Positions 49,030 to 60,774 of a stretch of 64,000 bases of DNA are shown piece after piece. Where the stretch lies: assembly GCA_030765045.1 (NCBI GenBank), contig CM060964.1:317012128-317076127 (forward strand). The letters run 5' to 3'. Position 1 is the first letter of the stretch; each line of letters opens with the position of its first letter. A program made the position numbers and the translations under genes. This stretch comes from Tenodera sinensis. Its lineage: Eukaryota; Arthropoda; Insecta; Mantodea; Mantidae. The notes under the pieces are model-generated. The model ran no database searches and was not told the origin of the DNA. It worked only from the letters and a program-made list of their open reading frames with translations.

Positions 49030-49480
49030 CAAACGAGCGAGGTGCCGTCACGATGGCGTGTACCACTTGCATTCGGGAGGCCTTGGGTTCTATCCCCGAC
49101 AACCATGCACTGTGACTTGGGTTTCCAGGATTTCCCTTTGTCACTTAGGCGAATGCTAGGGAGCTTAATTTCACTCCATGGCTTCCTTTCCATCATTTCC
49201 ATTCGTTATTTCACTTCATATTCCTTGTTATCTTTCAGGTCTGTCAGAGCGATGGTGCGGGTAGATGGTGGAAGATGGTTAAACTGTTTGCGCTTTGTAA
49301 ACTTTCTCCCCATGGCCACGCTTGTGGTAGCTGCGTGCCACTGCCCAGGCCGCTAGGGTCGTTTCGATACCCTCTCTGGGTAGTGCGGCAGGTGGCTATG
49401 TGTCCAACTGTTAGGTACTTCCACACGTCTCTTTAGCACTGTTCCGTCTGATGGGCTTTGTGGTCTACCTTCATATCTCC
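49030..49480 (+). repeat. SINE-A copy, subfamily 1
   Basis: It carries the head (B-box region cttgggttctatccc), the central block gtcacttaggcgaatgctag, the linker ctttccatcatttcc and the body word aggtacttccacacgtctct. It is homologous to 19126-19678 with substantial divergence. Target duplication not evident. Confidence 0.78.
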
Positions 49481-50676
49481 AGAGGTCTGCAATATATCCA
49501 TACCGATTGGCAGTGGCGGGATGTTCTCCGTTCCAGTACTTTATACTGGGCTCAAGTCCAAGACAGTTTCGCCACCCCTGGTCTGGAGAATTTAAAGCCT
49601 GATGAAATTCTCTTAAATATGTCTTGGATGTATTGCAGTGTTCACTTTTTGTGCATTATGTTACATCGTGTTTTGTTCTATCAACAAGTTCTACTTTTCA
49701 AAGAACGCACATTTTAATTCAGGGTACATGAAGTATCGTCTTTCTTCTGTAACCTGTAATCTTTTCTTCTTAGCTCATTGTTTATTTCCCTGTACCTTCT
49801 CCCTCTTTTGAGCGTGTTTTCTTCCATTCCTTAATTCTTCATTCTGTAATAACTGTTTAAATATTTGTGACAGAGTTCTTTTTATTCATAAGTGTTATCC
49901 ATTCAGTATTAACATTGAATCATACACATGCTCACTTGCTCTTAGATTGATGGCTGTTTTGAGTTTAGTCTAAACACTGCAGAAATTCAGATTACCAAAT
50001 GCTTTGCTAATGTTCTCCTTAGTTTTAAAAGTAAGTTATTAGCAGTGTACGCACTTTAGTGGGAAATTTGACAGACATTTTCTCTACAGGCGCTTGAAAC
50101 CGTTAATTAACACCCATTCATTTGTTTTGCAATACAGCTGGTCTAGAAGCAACAGTCGGTAATGCTGTTGCTGACAGGTTGAATATTTCGTGCAGTCAAA
50201 ACAAATAGTCCCATCTCGCAAAAACAAATGCATCCAAGAGACGCCTGGATTGCGGATGAAATGTGACAAAAGGATAACTGGCTTTCATAACTCCAGAGAA
50301 TTTCGTGGGATAGCCGGCAGCTCTGTAGATAAAATCTGACGTTGTCTTACTTTTAAACAAGAAAGGAATAGAAAATGCTTAACTTAAAGTTTTATTTCAT
50401 CAGTGAAAATAAGAAACATACTGAGATTTATGTAAATTAATAAGAAATAATCCTGTTTCATTTTACAGTACTGGATGAGGAAAGGTTTTCGAAGAGGAGA
50501 TGCAACTTTTGTACTTACAAGCACAATATAGACATCTGGATACGCACAGTCCCGATTTTTATTCCTAGAAACTTATTTCTGCTGAAATGTGCTTTACTTT
50601 TACGGAACGAGGGAATTATGTACACTCGGAGGCTATCACAAAAATTTCCGAAAGTATATTTCAAAGAGTATAATTC
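49481..50676. other. stretch with no recognised gene
   Basis: AT-rich DNA. An 88-codon plus-strand frame (49451-49717) starts in the SINE and continues beyond it; no domain is apparent. Confidence 0.45.
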
Positions 50677-50687
50677 CACCTCATACC

Positions 50688-50972
50688 GGCGGCGCCGTGG
50701 CCGAGCGGTTAGCGCACTCGCCTACCACCTAGGCGGCCCGGGTTCGATCCCGGGGACCCGCATGTGGTATTCGTGGTGGACGAAGCGGCGTCTGGGCGGG
50801 TTTTCTCCGGGTTCTCCGGTTTCCCCCGCCATCTCATTCCACCGGTGCTCCATCTTCATTCCATGTATCATCAGTGTCACCGCCTGTGGTGCCGTAGTAG
50901 TAAAAGCGGGCGTTAAACACTCCGCCACCGCCGCCACCGTCGCCACCGCCACCACCACCACCGCCACCACCA
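50688..50972 (+). repeat. SINE-D copy, well preserved, with CCN tail
   Basis: The head reads gccgtggccgagcggttagc (A-box TGGCCGAGCGG as in tRNA-Leu/Ser) and cgggttcgatcccgggg (B-box), so the internal RNA polymerase III promoter looks intact. The body includes ggttttctccgggttctccg and ttccatgtatcatcagtgtc. The tail is an imperfect (CCACCG)n run. Flanks cacctcatacc (50677-50687) and cacctcacacc (50973-50983) form an 11-bp duplication with one mismatch. Confidence 0.85.
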
Positions 50973-50989
50973 CACCTCACACCCATTAA

Positions 50990-51407
50990 TACATTGATGC
51001 ATAAACCTTAATCCAGTTAGCAAATATGTACCTTTTACCTATACAGTTTCTAGTCTTTTGCCTTGTTGCAGATGTGGTTACAATTCTATCCAAATACAAC
51101 ACATTAGAACAAGGAATAGGACATTGAGCAAATTGTAAGTGTCATATTTCTCAGATCAATAACTTAATTGTTAACCCTTCCTTGATCGCTAGAGGCACGA
51201 GAGATCCTATATTATTTAAACATTATAGTTTACGAACGAAATCACCTGCGTAGTTGCCTGATTATGACATCTAATATTACACTTTACTCGATTGTTTGCT
51301 GCAGCAACAACCTTATATGTTTAATTTCCTTAGTTGCAAAAATGATTAATCCACGGTTGCATGTCAACCAATCCTAAGGATCTGGAACAAGTGCATCATA
51401 TACCTTG

Positions 51408-51448
<41 letters not shown>

Positions 51449-52100
51449 CCTTTTGCGTGAATGAATAGATGATTCCAATTCTTAAGATACACTGAAAACG
51501 CGAGTTCGAACCCCAGCAACTGCAGCCAAATGTGTCTGTAGTAAATAAAGGGGAGGGCCCAAGTTAAATCATCGGTGTAATGCCACGCTTGGAAGCTGAC
51601 CTTTGGCTGCAGTTGAATGAATTCTGCTTCTTATTCTTCAAAACAACACTATAGTTTTACTGAAAAAAATAAAATCTTTACAACCTAAGACAGCTACAAA
51701 TGCTTGAATTCTATTTATTTAGATTCTACACGAAATTAGAAAGAAAGCCAATAAAGTATCTCAAAACTTAATACATTTATATGTTGCTTATAAGTGACGC
51801 TGCCAATTAAAGGATTAATATTCCGGGTTGGCAATTATAAACATAGCAGAGAGCCGATAAACAACACGAGAAGCAACAGGTTAAGAATATGGTCCAAAAA
51901 CTCAAAGTCCAAGCGAATTACATTTACCCTTACCAAAGGAAGTGCACTACAAGTCGCAGAATTCCAAATACAGCTCAACTTGACTCCCTATTTTGGAAGC
52001 ATAATCAAAGCTGCAGATGGTAGCAGCATCCCTCCTCAATGACAATCGCAATCTAGGGACAGCACCACTGACCCTGGGTGTCGGCCCGGAAACTAGTACC
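50990..52100. other. stretch with no recognised gene
   Basis: It holds a (GAT)n microsatellite at 51408-51448 and an 82-codon frame (51794-52042) of no known family. The end, near 52060-52100, resembles a piece of the SINE-A subfamily 2 body (cggcccggaaactagt also occurs near 14665). Confidence 0.45.
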
Positions 52101-52101
52101 T

Positions 52102-52103
52102 GC
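52102..52103. other. left edge of the Tigger relic (point)
   Basis: The sequence from here reads cagctcgtataactcgaacg, then tataattcgaaattgtcg: repeated TAATTCGAA-like words typical of pogo/Tigger ends. The preceding bases do not give an unambiguous TA duplication. Confidence 0.4.
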
Positions 52104-52468
52104 AGCTCGTATAACTCGAACGTTTATAATTCGAAATTGTCGTTAATTCGAAGATTTTGCTTGATACCTTGAATTTTGTACTGGCAGAACGTATTCTTTC
52201 AAGTCAAAGTGCGTACAGAGATTCTCTTCAGTGTCCCATAAGGCTTGATTCTGGCGAGTAGCCGTTCCGGCCAACCCACACAGAGGTTTGAATGTCCCGT
52301 CGTCTATACGACGGCCAAATAAAAAAATTAGATAATTCGAATTTCATTTTCCTTACTTCCAAGTTTCTGCTCAGAAGTATCAGTCGAAAATTAAGCTAAA
52401 GGCAGAAATTTAATAGTTTATGTATCTTTGCAAAAGAAGCCCTTACTCCGTGGTTGTTTGTTTTCTCG

Positions 52469-52483
52469 GGGGGGGGGGGGGGG
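52469..52483. repeat. G15 homopolymer
   Basis: Fifteen consecutive G in an otherwise AT-rich region. Confidence 0.95.
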
Positions 52484-52614
52484 TTGGAATAGCTTTCTTA
52501 GCTGCCGACCTTGAGCTTCTACTCCTCCTCCCACATCCCCTTGTTTGAAACACGTGCGCCTTTAGTTGTTACTTGAGCTTCCTGCTGTTCAGTGTGTTGC
52601 AAATGAATTCCACT

Positions 52615-52840
52615 ATGTCTCTTAGTAAACCACGGGCCCAGCACAAGGCTTTAACTTTTACAGAAAAAGTCGCCGTCATTCCAGAAGTTGAAAAGGCTTT
52701 GAAGAAAGAATCTGAAGTAACGAAAGAATAAGGGTCACCACCGAACACTTTGTCAACATATCTGAAAGAATAAGATGAACATTTTAAGAAGAGCCTCGAG
52801 TGAAAATGGATAGTCAAAAAAGAGTAAGAGAACCGGAAAA
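52615..52840 (+). pseudogene. Tigger/pogo transposase N-terminal relic
   Basis: From the ATG at 52615 the plus strand reads, in one frame, MSLSKPRAQHKALTFTEKVA, then VIPEVEKALKKESEVTKE, a stop, GSPPNTLSTYLKE, a stop, and an acidic/basic tail. The pattern (basic start, L-T-F-x-E-K, EVE-K-G, S-E-V-A-x-x-x-G-x-P-x-S-T-L-S-T) is that of the first CENP-B-type helix-turn-helix of Tigger transposases. Two in-frame stops and the absence of the catalytic domain make it a pseudogene. A 15-base G run lies upstream at 52469-52483. Confidence 0.75.
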
Positions 52841-52869
52841 TCTTGATGATATATATACACACCTACCCC

Positions 52870-53893
52870 TATTGCTAAAATGTCAATTGTAGACTAAGTT
52901 TTGTAATTAGAATATTTAGGTATTTCGATTTTTTTTTATCTCTTAAGCTTCGAACAAACATACGTGACGCATTTGCAAAAGTCTGGCACAAATTTTGATT
53001 TTAAATTTTAGGTTGGAGTGTAAGATCTTCTATACCTTGCGAACGAAGCAAAGAAAATAAACATTGTAATCTCGTACGTATAAGCTATATTTCGAACATA
53101 GAAATTTCAATCCAGTAGATTTAGTAATAATGATGATAGTGATAGTAATAATGATAATAATGATAGTAATAATAATAGTAGCAATAGTAGTAATAATAAT
53201 GATAATCGTAATCATAATATACAAACCGTGCGCAAGGAAATTATTAAAGAATTTTCATGCATGTAAAAAGTGACTGATATGAATTTAAAATTCTTTAAAT
53301 TTGTATTTACTACTCCTGTAGGTCCTGCTGGTTTATCTTTAGATTTCTATTATCTTAGAATTATCAGTTTGATGTACATTTGCATATTTTCTTAGCGTAT
53401 CAGTAGTGCATGAACGCACGAATTTCGACCTTCATCTGTCTACTGTTAGCAGAAACTGAAACGCCGAATTGGACGTTCATAAACATTTAAACCTGTATTA
53501 TACCTATTGTTACAACTTCCTTTCGTGAATTTTAATTAATGTTTATAATTTTATCAATGAAGTATTTAACCTAGAGATTCATATTTATTTCAAATGTTGA
53601 TGCTCGTGAATTAATCATAAAATCTAGAGTTCTTGTTCTATTACTTAGGTACGAGTTCACTGGTATAATTATTCCACGCGAGCGGCTTTCAGTCAATATA
53701 CGACCTCACTAATACCTTATTCACCAGTCAGAATAGAGTTCAATCGATAGCTTTAGAGCATGCTACTCGTAAATTTAGAAGCGATAACTTTCCTTCCCGT
53801 TCATTATCATTTTTTTAAGTTCGTGTAACCTGTTCTTCGATTTAACTAGGGATATAGCTCTCATGCATTTTCCTACTCAGCATTAGTGGTTGG
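52870..53893. other. stretch with no recognised gene
   Basis: It contains an imperfect ATA/ATG/GTA trinucleotide patch at 53126-53220. Otherwise nothing recognised. Confidence 0.45.
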
Positions 53894-53895
53894 TA

Positions 53896-54936
53896 CAGTC
53901 CGGTGCATGGAAATTTTCCGATGCTGTTAGTGTGTTCTGGTGTGTTACTTTATTTAATGTTGGCATAACCTTTTCACCAGCCATGTTCTGCACCAGTCCT
54001 GGCTGTGCCGGTCTCTTACTAGTTTGTATCAAAGTCCAATAACACAAGCAATGACCGATGAACAATGGGCGTGCCCGCGGTGCGTAATGCATGGGGAGGG
54101 GTAAGGAGGAATGTAACCCGAGTGGAACGATTGTCACCATCATCTCCTGGCTGTGTCCGTTGCTCATGGTTTGATGTCATAACTCTGGGATTCGGTTTCG
54201 GGAACCAGGAAGAAGGACAAGGGGTGGGTCACACGAAACATTTGTTCAGTATATTGTCCTCTATGCCATTTGAAGTGAGCAAACGGTATGGATAACAAGT
54301 CGAAGGTAATTGCGCTTATTGAACAAGGAAGGGCTGGGAACTATATGGAGTGAACTGCCTCAAACTGGTGGAAGAAATACCGAGAACGGGGATACCGGAC
54401 ACGTGGATTAATTACTAGAACATTATCACCTTGTGTTTTCCTCTTGTGTTTGTCTACGTGACCAAAACATGCTTTTGTACGCTCGGTATATTTTGTGTAG
54501 ATAGAGCTCAAGTTACAGCTTTAAATTATTTTGTAATGAAATGACATAATTCGAAATAAATATGTGCAATGTAGAGTTCAAGTTAATACATACATAATAA
54601 AACAAATAAATATGCCTCATCCCTCATTCCCTTCCCAAGAAAACTACACAAACCTGAGAAGGTTCATTATTTAAAAAGGATTGGCAATCTGGCGTTTGCT
54701 CCTATCCTCAATAACCGCTGATAAAATAATCAAAATCCGATGAGACACATTCTGAATTATATGTTTCAATGTATCTGAAACTGTTTGGGCTTCTGGTTCA
54801 CTTCCGCCATCGTGAAACGAAGGGCAGACGCCGGCCTTCCTATCACTGACAGGGGTTTGAACTGGGGCCGTGGTGCCATTCACTACCAACCTAAACAGCT
54901 GTTCCTCATATCGGAAAGTTTCCGTGCACCGGACTG
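53896..54936 (+). mobile_element. Tc1/mariner element, 1.04 kb, inactive
   Basis: The left end is cagtccggtgcatggaaatt and the right end, read inward, cagtccggtgcacggaaact, both continuing into ttccgat. The terminal inverted repeat is about 27 bp with few mismatches. TA flanks both sides (53894-53895 and 54937-54938), as expected for the superfamily. Inside, a short helix-turn-helix-like relic is readable at 54288-54425. The catalytic domain is not recognisable. Confidence 0.85.
54288..54425 (+). pseudogene. transposase N-terminal helix-turn-helix relic
   Basis: In one frame this reads MDNKSKVIALIEQGRAGNYM, E, stop, then TASNWWKKYRERGYRTRG. The order KVIALIEQG-R followed by V-x-x-W-x-x-Y-x-E-x-G is that of the first helix-turn-helix of Tc1-like transposases. 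The stop and a compressed middle (missing the second helix) show decay. It lies in the expected position within the TIR-bounded element. Confidence 0.6.
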
Positions 54937-55049
54937 TACATACAAACTATAAAATGGCGAGATTTCGTGATGTGCAAATTCGTGATAGAAGAGAAGCGGT
55001 ACAGAATCTAATGCCCCATAATACAAAAGGAAACAAATAACATAAAAAA

Positions 55050-55550
55050 GAAGTCTGAGCGCTCGTGTGACTTTCTCTTCTCACTCTTCTACGAGCTCTT
55101 ATTCTTCTGTCTACATGTTGATCGAGATAAACATTTGTTGAAATTGTTTTACTACATACTTCGTTGTAAGTGCAAGGAGACAGTCAAATCTTTTAAGAGA
55201 TGGTCGCTATGTGGTGACCTGATAGTCTGTTCTCTTTAGATGGAATGACTTCCTCTTTGAGAAAAGTATAAGTATTTGCAAATATAAATCAATTACAAAT
55301 ATCTTGAAAGTGACTAGCTCAACAAAAAATGTATTTGACATAAATCGTGTGCTTTAACAATATTTATATATAATATTGTGTGTGTCTTACGTTTACCAGC
55401 TATGCAAGTCATTCAGAATGAAGAGAACTTCAAGATATAAGGTTAATTTCTCATGAAAATATCTTAAATATATGGTAATTTAATCAATATTGTCATAGCC
55501 GTTTGCGAAAAACTCATTATTTGCGAAAATTTTTTAATGTAAAAAGTACC
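55050..55550 (-). repeat. family A core fragment
   Basis: On the minus strand it follows the core order of the complete element. On the plus strand the blocks are gtgactttctcttctcactc, gtcgagataaacatttg-like, ggagacagtcaaatctttta, the catttgacataaat block, ttacgtttaccagctatgca and ttcaagatataa. It ends against the truncated SINE-A at 55551. Confidence 0.65.
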
Positions 55551-56035
55551 TCCGGGAGGTCTCGGGTTCTATCCCCGGCGATCGCGCGCTCTGGTTTGTG
55601 TTCTTTCGTGATTTTCCCATGTCACTTAGGCGAATGCTATGGTGCTTAATTTCATGCGATGAATCATTATATCCCTTCATTCCATTTCCTTATCTTTCAG
55701 GTGTGCTTTCAGGCACATTGTGTATGGTGGTGCCGGACAGATGGCGTGGATGCTTGCGCATTGTAAATGCTTCTCGGCACTATTGGGCGGTCGCTTTCCT
55801 CGCGACGGTTGGGGACGCTTGATAGTGGTTACTCGGCGGGGCCTGGCCCAGGATGAAGAGATCTCAGCACTTGTTAGGGACCTCCAAGCGTTTCTGTGGC
55901 CTGTCTAGCTGCGACCCTTTGTGGCATTCTGTGGTTCCGTCACTTCATCCCTTCCTCCTAGGGGGTGTTAGCCACAATATATCTCTATGGAGGTCGCAGT
56001 GCGCGTGGTGTCCCCCTTTATCCTTTTACTGTAAG
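55551..56035 (+). repeat. SINE-A copy, subfamily 1, 5' truncated
   Basis: It starts inside the head just before the B-box (ctcgggttctatccccgg), so the A-box is missing. It continues through tgtcacttaggcgaatgct and the body with atctcagcacttgttaggga. It is very similar to 19126-19678. The 74- and 62-codon frames within it are chance. Confidence 0.82.
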
Positions 56036-57489
56036 TACTAGCAGAGAGAGCAACATGGTATGCAATCAGTTTTCAAATTACTTTAGATATACTAAAATTC
56101 AAAAATATGACATGTTTTTCGCTGTGTAATTTTTCTATGGAAGCTTTCTTGGTTATAATTTTCCATAGATAATTTAATTAAACTTTTAAACTCATGCTTG
56201 TTGTCACTTGACTTTTATTGAAAGCGAATGTTTTGTTCATCAGCTTAAGAAGAACGAAATAACCAACAAAATATAAAACTGAGTAACTTAAGAGCCGAAT
56301 AAAGGAATGAAACAGCATCTGAATAATAGATAGCAAGTCGCGTACATTAATTCATTTCGCACACTCAAAGATTCCTGGTTTGAATATAAAGTGTATAACC
56401 CAGTGTTTCGGATAGCTAGGGTAGCAATTTGTCTTGGAAACACGTTTAAAATAAATGAAAAAAGAATGATGGACATCAGAAGGCAAACTGAGGGAGAATG
56501 CATTCAGAAATCTTCTCCAAGTTTCCAAACTGAAATTGAATTTATGAGCTGAAACTTATATTCTTAGGTTAAAGAGAAGAAGAGATCAGCCTCGCTTGAG
56601 AAGTTAGGAAGGCAGAGAGACAATCCTGACACAGGGTATGCACATTTCCAGAGAAGGGAGGAGAAGGGGTAAGCTTTTAGGATTAGGGCACTTCTGCTGC
56701 GGAGTCTAGAGAAAAAATTGTTTTAGGAGTGCTTGTTTGGGGGCTCGTTGGGAGTTGTATGCACACAACATCAACTGCAGAATATGAGAAATTTTCAACT
56801 CAGACGAACAATAAATGCGCAATATCACAGGTAATGTGTCTAACAGTTTCATTGTCAATGTCGTGGCAAAATGAAATATGGTTCGTCATTTGTTTTAAAA
56901 AAGAGGATGCGTTTCATTTACATAAGCTTTCCTACCCTTTATTCTACAAACGATTCACACATTAGCTTGTTTAATCCTTCATTTGATGCTAATAAAATCC
57001 AGGTGAACGTTTGCAGAAGTAGTTTCAATACATTTCTTTGTAGATATTAACGGATACAAGAGGCTGAGGTATAGGTAATAGATTAGGATACGCAACGAAG
57101 AGAGATACTTACTGACATTGACTCAGGAGAATGTCTTTGTCCTTAAACGTGCAGTTGTGGTGTGTAGTGGCAAGCTTCTTGGTGCGATGTAAACAGAGTT
57201 CAAAATTGCTGTCCACAAGGCAATTGAACTGTAAGCAGTGCCAGTGTTGCTATATCTTGTGCTGCTTGAGTCACCAATAAATATAATTCATTAGTGATAT
57301 TGTTTAAAGTATGATCATAGTTGCTTTCTTTGATACGCTAATGTAATGTACCGGGAAAGAAAAAAATAAGTTGCCTTAGAAACAGGGTGTAAACCATCAG
57401 CACGAGAGGAAAACACAATACAGCGCTATCGCAAGTTCATTTGTGACAAGCACAAGGTCATTGCTAAACTCCTGAGTCAAATACAGTAG
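56036..57489. other. stretch with no recognised gene
   Basis: AT-rich sequence with frames of 71 and 78 codons without motifs. Confidence 0.45.
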
Positions 57490-57955
57490 ACCTAAGTAGA
57501 TTTAGTGTGGCTACCACTCCTCAAGAGGGAGGGATGAAGTGAAGGAACCATAGGGGGGCTACAGGCTGCAGGAACACAGGCCATAGACGTGGAAGTCTCT
57601 AACAGTTCCAGGCTTGAAGAATTATACCACTGCTGGAGGTATCCAGAGAGGGTGATGAACGACCCGTCAACAAGCAGCCGTCTAATATCGTGGGGCTTCT
57701 TTCCAGTGAGCAAAGTATCCGCACCATTTTTCCGGTACCGCTATACGCCACAAAACTTAGAAGCACACTTGAAAGCAAAGAAGGAAACTGAATAGAAGGA
57801 AATCGGGGTAGTCAAATCATCCCAGAATTCGCCTAACGGCAAGGGAAAAACATGAAAACTTGAGGTTAGATCGGGCGTTAACGAGAATCGAGCCCGGGAG
57901 CTCCTGAATGCCAGCCTCTAACGATACCGCGCAGCCATCTCACTCGGTAAGCTAA
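57490..57955 (-). repeat. SINE-A copy, subfamily 1
   Basis: A minus-strand copy. The plus strand shows gtggctaccactcctcaaga (body end) and the central block ccagaattcgcctaa. The head contains cgagaatcgagcccgggagc. It is diverged but collinear with 19126-19678. Confidence 0.75.
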
Positions 57956-58054
57956 GGCTGATGTTTAGAATGTCGTTCGCTATGTACTGGTTTTCAACTT
58001 TCATGTTCGTTGCATGACCACGAGAAACAGTCGTTTGACGACTTAGGCCCTACA

Positions 58055-58440
58055 AGAAAGTATTAATATTTGAAATTCAAATCAATAATAATGAATATCT
58101 TGCAAATAGTTGGTACAAAAACTTAAAAATATGATATAATTATGTGTGTCATAATGTGACCCAAATTTTGGTGAAGCAGGTATCTTGTATTCCTTGCTGC
58201 CTACTAACTTTATAAAACTAAAAAATCATTCAGGAGTGAAGGCTATTCATAGAAAATAAGGATATACATTTTATTTCTCACAAAAATATTTTAAACATGT
58301 AATGTGTTAATAAAAATCGATCGCCAATTTTGAGAAAAACAAGAATAATGGCAATTTGTCTATGTAGATGACAGTTTCGGGGTGGAGATTCTTTTTTGTA
58401 GGGGAGGGTCTAAAAGATCCTGAAAGGTGTACTTCCAATG
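58055..58440 (-). repeat. family A core fragment, very diverged
   Basis: Only partial landmarks remain on the plus strand, such as aatatcttgcaaatagttgg, tctcacaaaaatattttaaa and cgccaattttgagaaaa, in the order expected for a minus-strand copy. Confidence 0.4.
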
Positions 58441-59735
58441 AATTCTTCAAATCGAACTTCTTTGCTGGGATGCAATACTTCCTCTGTTACCAGGAACTAT
58501 CTTTGCATAGTACCTCCTGCTTCACTAATCTCTCATAATGGAAACAATACCCAAAAGAAAGGGTCGACAAGATCACATTACTGAAAGGAGACTGTTCCCA
58601 TTAAACAAATTTGAAACAAACTACATAAGCTTTAAAAAACTCAGAAATATAATAATTGTAAAGGACAACTGTAACGCGCATATCACTTACACTAGTACAG
58701 TAATGGAATATAGTGGTGTTAACAGAAGTAGATATAAATGCAACTCCCCTTAAAATAACAGTAGTAAAATGTAAAATTGATTGCTAACAATATAACAACG
58801 CCTAACAGGAGAATATTTCAATTTACATAAATGAGAAAAATCAGACAAATGAGCATATTAAAAATCCCGTAAGTGCTGCAACCACATTAAAATGAAATCG
58901 CTCCGTCTGTATCCTGTACCAAATACTATTAAGCCTCGGTAACTGACACGAGCGCCATCAATGAAAAGAAAAACAGAAAAGACAAGCCATATGCAACCCA
59001 CCCAGAAAGTATTAGTAGTAAAAAGCAAAACTTGACACAGAAATCTTACCAAAATGGGCACACGAAATCCAAAATTCTCACTTGTATCCCTCAAAGTACA
59101 GTGGAAGTACTTTGCCACTTTTCAGGAGCCCAAAAATGCAAAAATCTACCGGAGAGTTTACTTAACAGGAATGTTACTGAAGACGAAGATATGGATACCC
59201 TTCTCCTACTTGAACAAGATGTATGATTCAGTGGCTTACCTTGGTGCACACAGACTTTGTTTCTCGCCGTGGCTGACAGAAGCGGAGTATCGTGGTATTA
59301 TAACCTTAGTTTGCTAGTAATGGGTTTTAACCTGGACATTTTTTAACAAATCGCCGAACGGTTCGCTTATCGTTTTAAATGAATCTTACAGTAATCATGA
59401 ATTCATGTCTTAAAAGTCTCTCTACACTCAGAATAACTATATGCTTCAATTATTGGAAGCTAAATTGCACTGGATTTGTTGCTATTCTCTTACAGGTATG
59501 ATAGTAGAACCGTAATGTACGTAGGAAATAAACCTGATTTGACCTTCTCAAAACCGTTATGTTTCTTTGAGCATTGTTGTCGATTATGCACGATCAATAT
59601 CAACTAAAGTGTTTGTCATGAACGACAGGGCTTCTACATTAGCAAACACTCTGTAACATCACCATTATCACTAATTGACTGACAAGCAAATGTCTGTTTC
59701 GTTGCATCCTTGTGTAGTGATTTGTGTGAACTAAC
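58441..59735. other. stretch with no recognised gene
   Basis: Overlapping frames of 64-87 codons on both strands at 58858-59317 show no known domain. Confidence 0.4.
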
Positions 59736-59755
59736 TTAATGTTGAACAGTAAATT

Positions 59756-60335
59756 TTATAATTTCCAGTTTTCCAGTGTGCGGACAACTTCGGAATTCGG
59801 ACTCTGAAAGAGAATCCAGTGTCGAAGACTTGGATAAGGTACAACAGTTAATGTATCGTCTGGTTCCTGCCAAACCACCATGTGCTTGCGGCCACAGCCT
59901 TCTTGCCAAATTGTGTGCACGACAACCGTCATCCACCGTTTTCGTTTGTGATGGAGTCTGTATAGCTCACTTCCGACCTTCAATAGTGAACTCGACAAAC
60001 TTGCAGTCCTAGCTGTCTTTACTGAAATTCGCTCCCAGACATCGCAAACGGTCTTGCGTATAATATTAGAATTTAAATTCTGTTCCCGAAAACATTGCAG
60101 CCTAGACAATTTTGGAGAGATAACACATCAATTCTTGGACATTGAAGGTGGGCGAAACACATGAATTCTGCATAAACAACTGGCGAAGAGCATCAGAACT
60201 GTCTTCTACCGTTTTTATATCGGCTCCCATAAAAATGTCCGGATCGCGTGCGAATGAAGTGAGAAAATGGAGCAGCAATAATCCGACTGCTCGTTTTGTA
60301 GCGAGCTTGTAAGCGCTCTGAAAATACTGGTTCAA
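59756..60335 (-). other. unrecognised reading frames, possible relic
   Basis: An uninterrupted 117-codon minus-strand frame (60109-59756) is preceded by a 77-codon frame (60335-60102) in another phase. A third frame in phase with the first piece covers 59936-59736. I recognise no domain. Three open frames in the same strand and area, in an AT-rich context where stops are frequent, hint at a decayed coding sequence with a frameshift, but chance is not excluded. Confidence 0.25.
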
Positions 60336-60774
60336 GTTAAAGGGATTAGAGAGAATGAAAGTTTATTGAAACTCCTGTGCATCTGTATTACAGTCCATCT
60401 CGTTGGACAACGAGGGCAGTACACAGTTCTTGCATTCTTGAAGCTCTTTGGCTCTTCCAGGTATGTCCATTGCATTTACATAGCGGAATATTCAGGATAA
60501 TCGGGCAACTGGTTTCAGGCTCCGTACTCAAGCTTATACAGTTTATTTATTTTCTCGTTCTCGAATAGAGAATCGAGATGGACGGACGACATTATTATGA
60601 TTTCAAATTCTTTGTACAAATTACGAAGGAAATCATAAACATTTTGAACTGCCACTCTGTGGAACATTTCATACAAAGTTTAAAAATTAGGATGTGTTAC
60701 ATTCACACCGCTTTCTCTATCCATTCTTCATCAAGCTATTCTTATAAAAACTTATCCTTTTGTCTACTTCATGT
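60336..60774. other. stretch with no recognised gene
   Basis: Nothing recognised. Confidence 0.45.

Noticed and set aside
50688..50760. functional tRNA gene
   Set aside because: The A and B boxes are good, but there is no paired acceptor stem or terminator and the sequence continues into a SINE body shared with another copy. The same applies to the other tRNA-like heads.
50618..50989. 123-codon plus and 83-codon minus frames
   Set aside because: They lie inside SINE-D; the proline/threonine and valine/alanine runs are its CCN tail.
51408..51448. GAT repeat as an acidic-tract coding exon
   Set aside because: It is a plain trinucleotide microsatellite with stops close on both sides.
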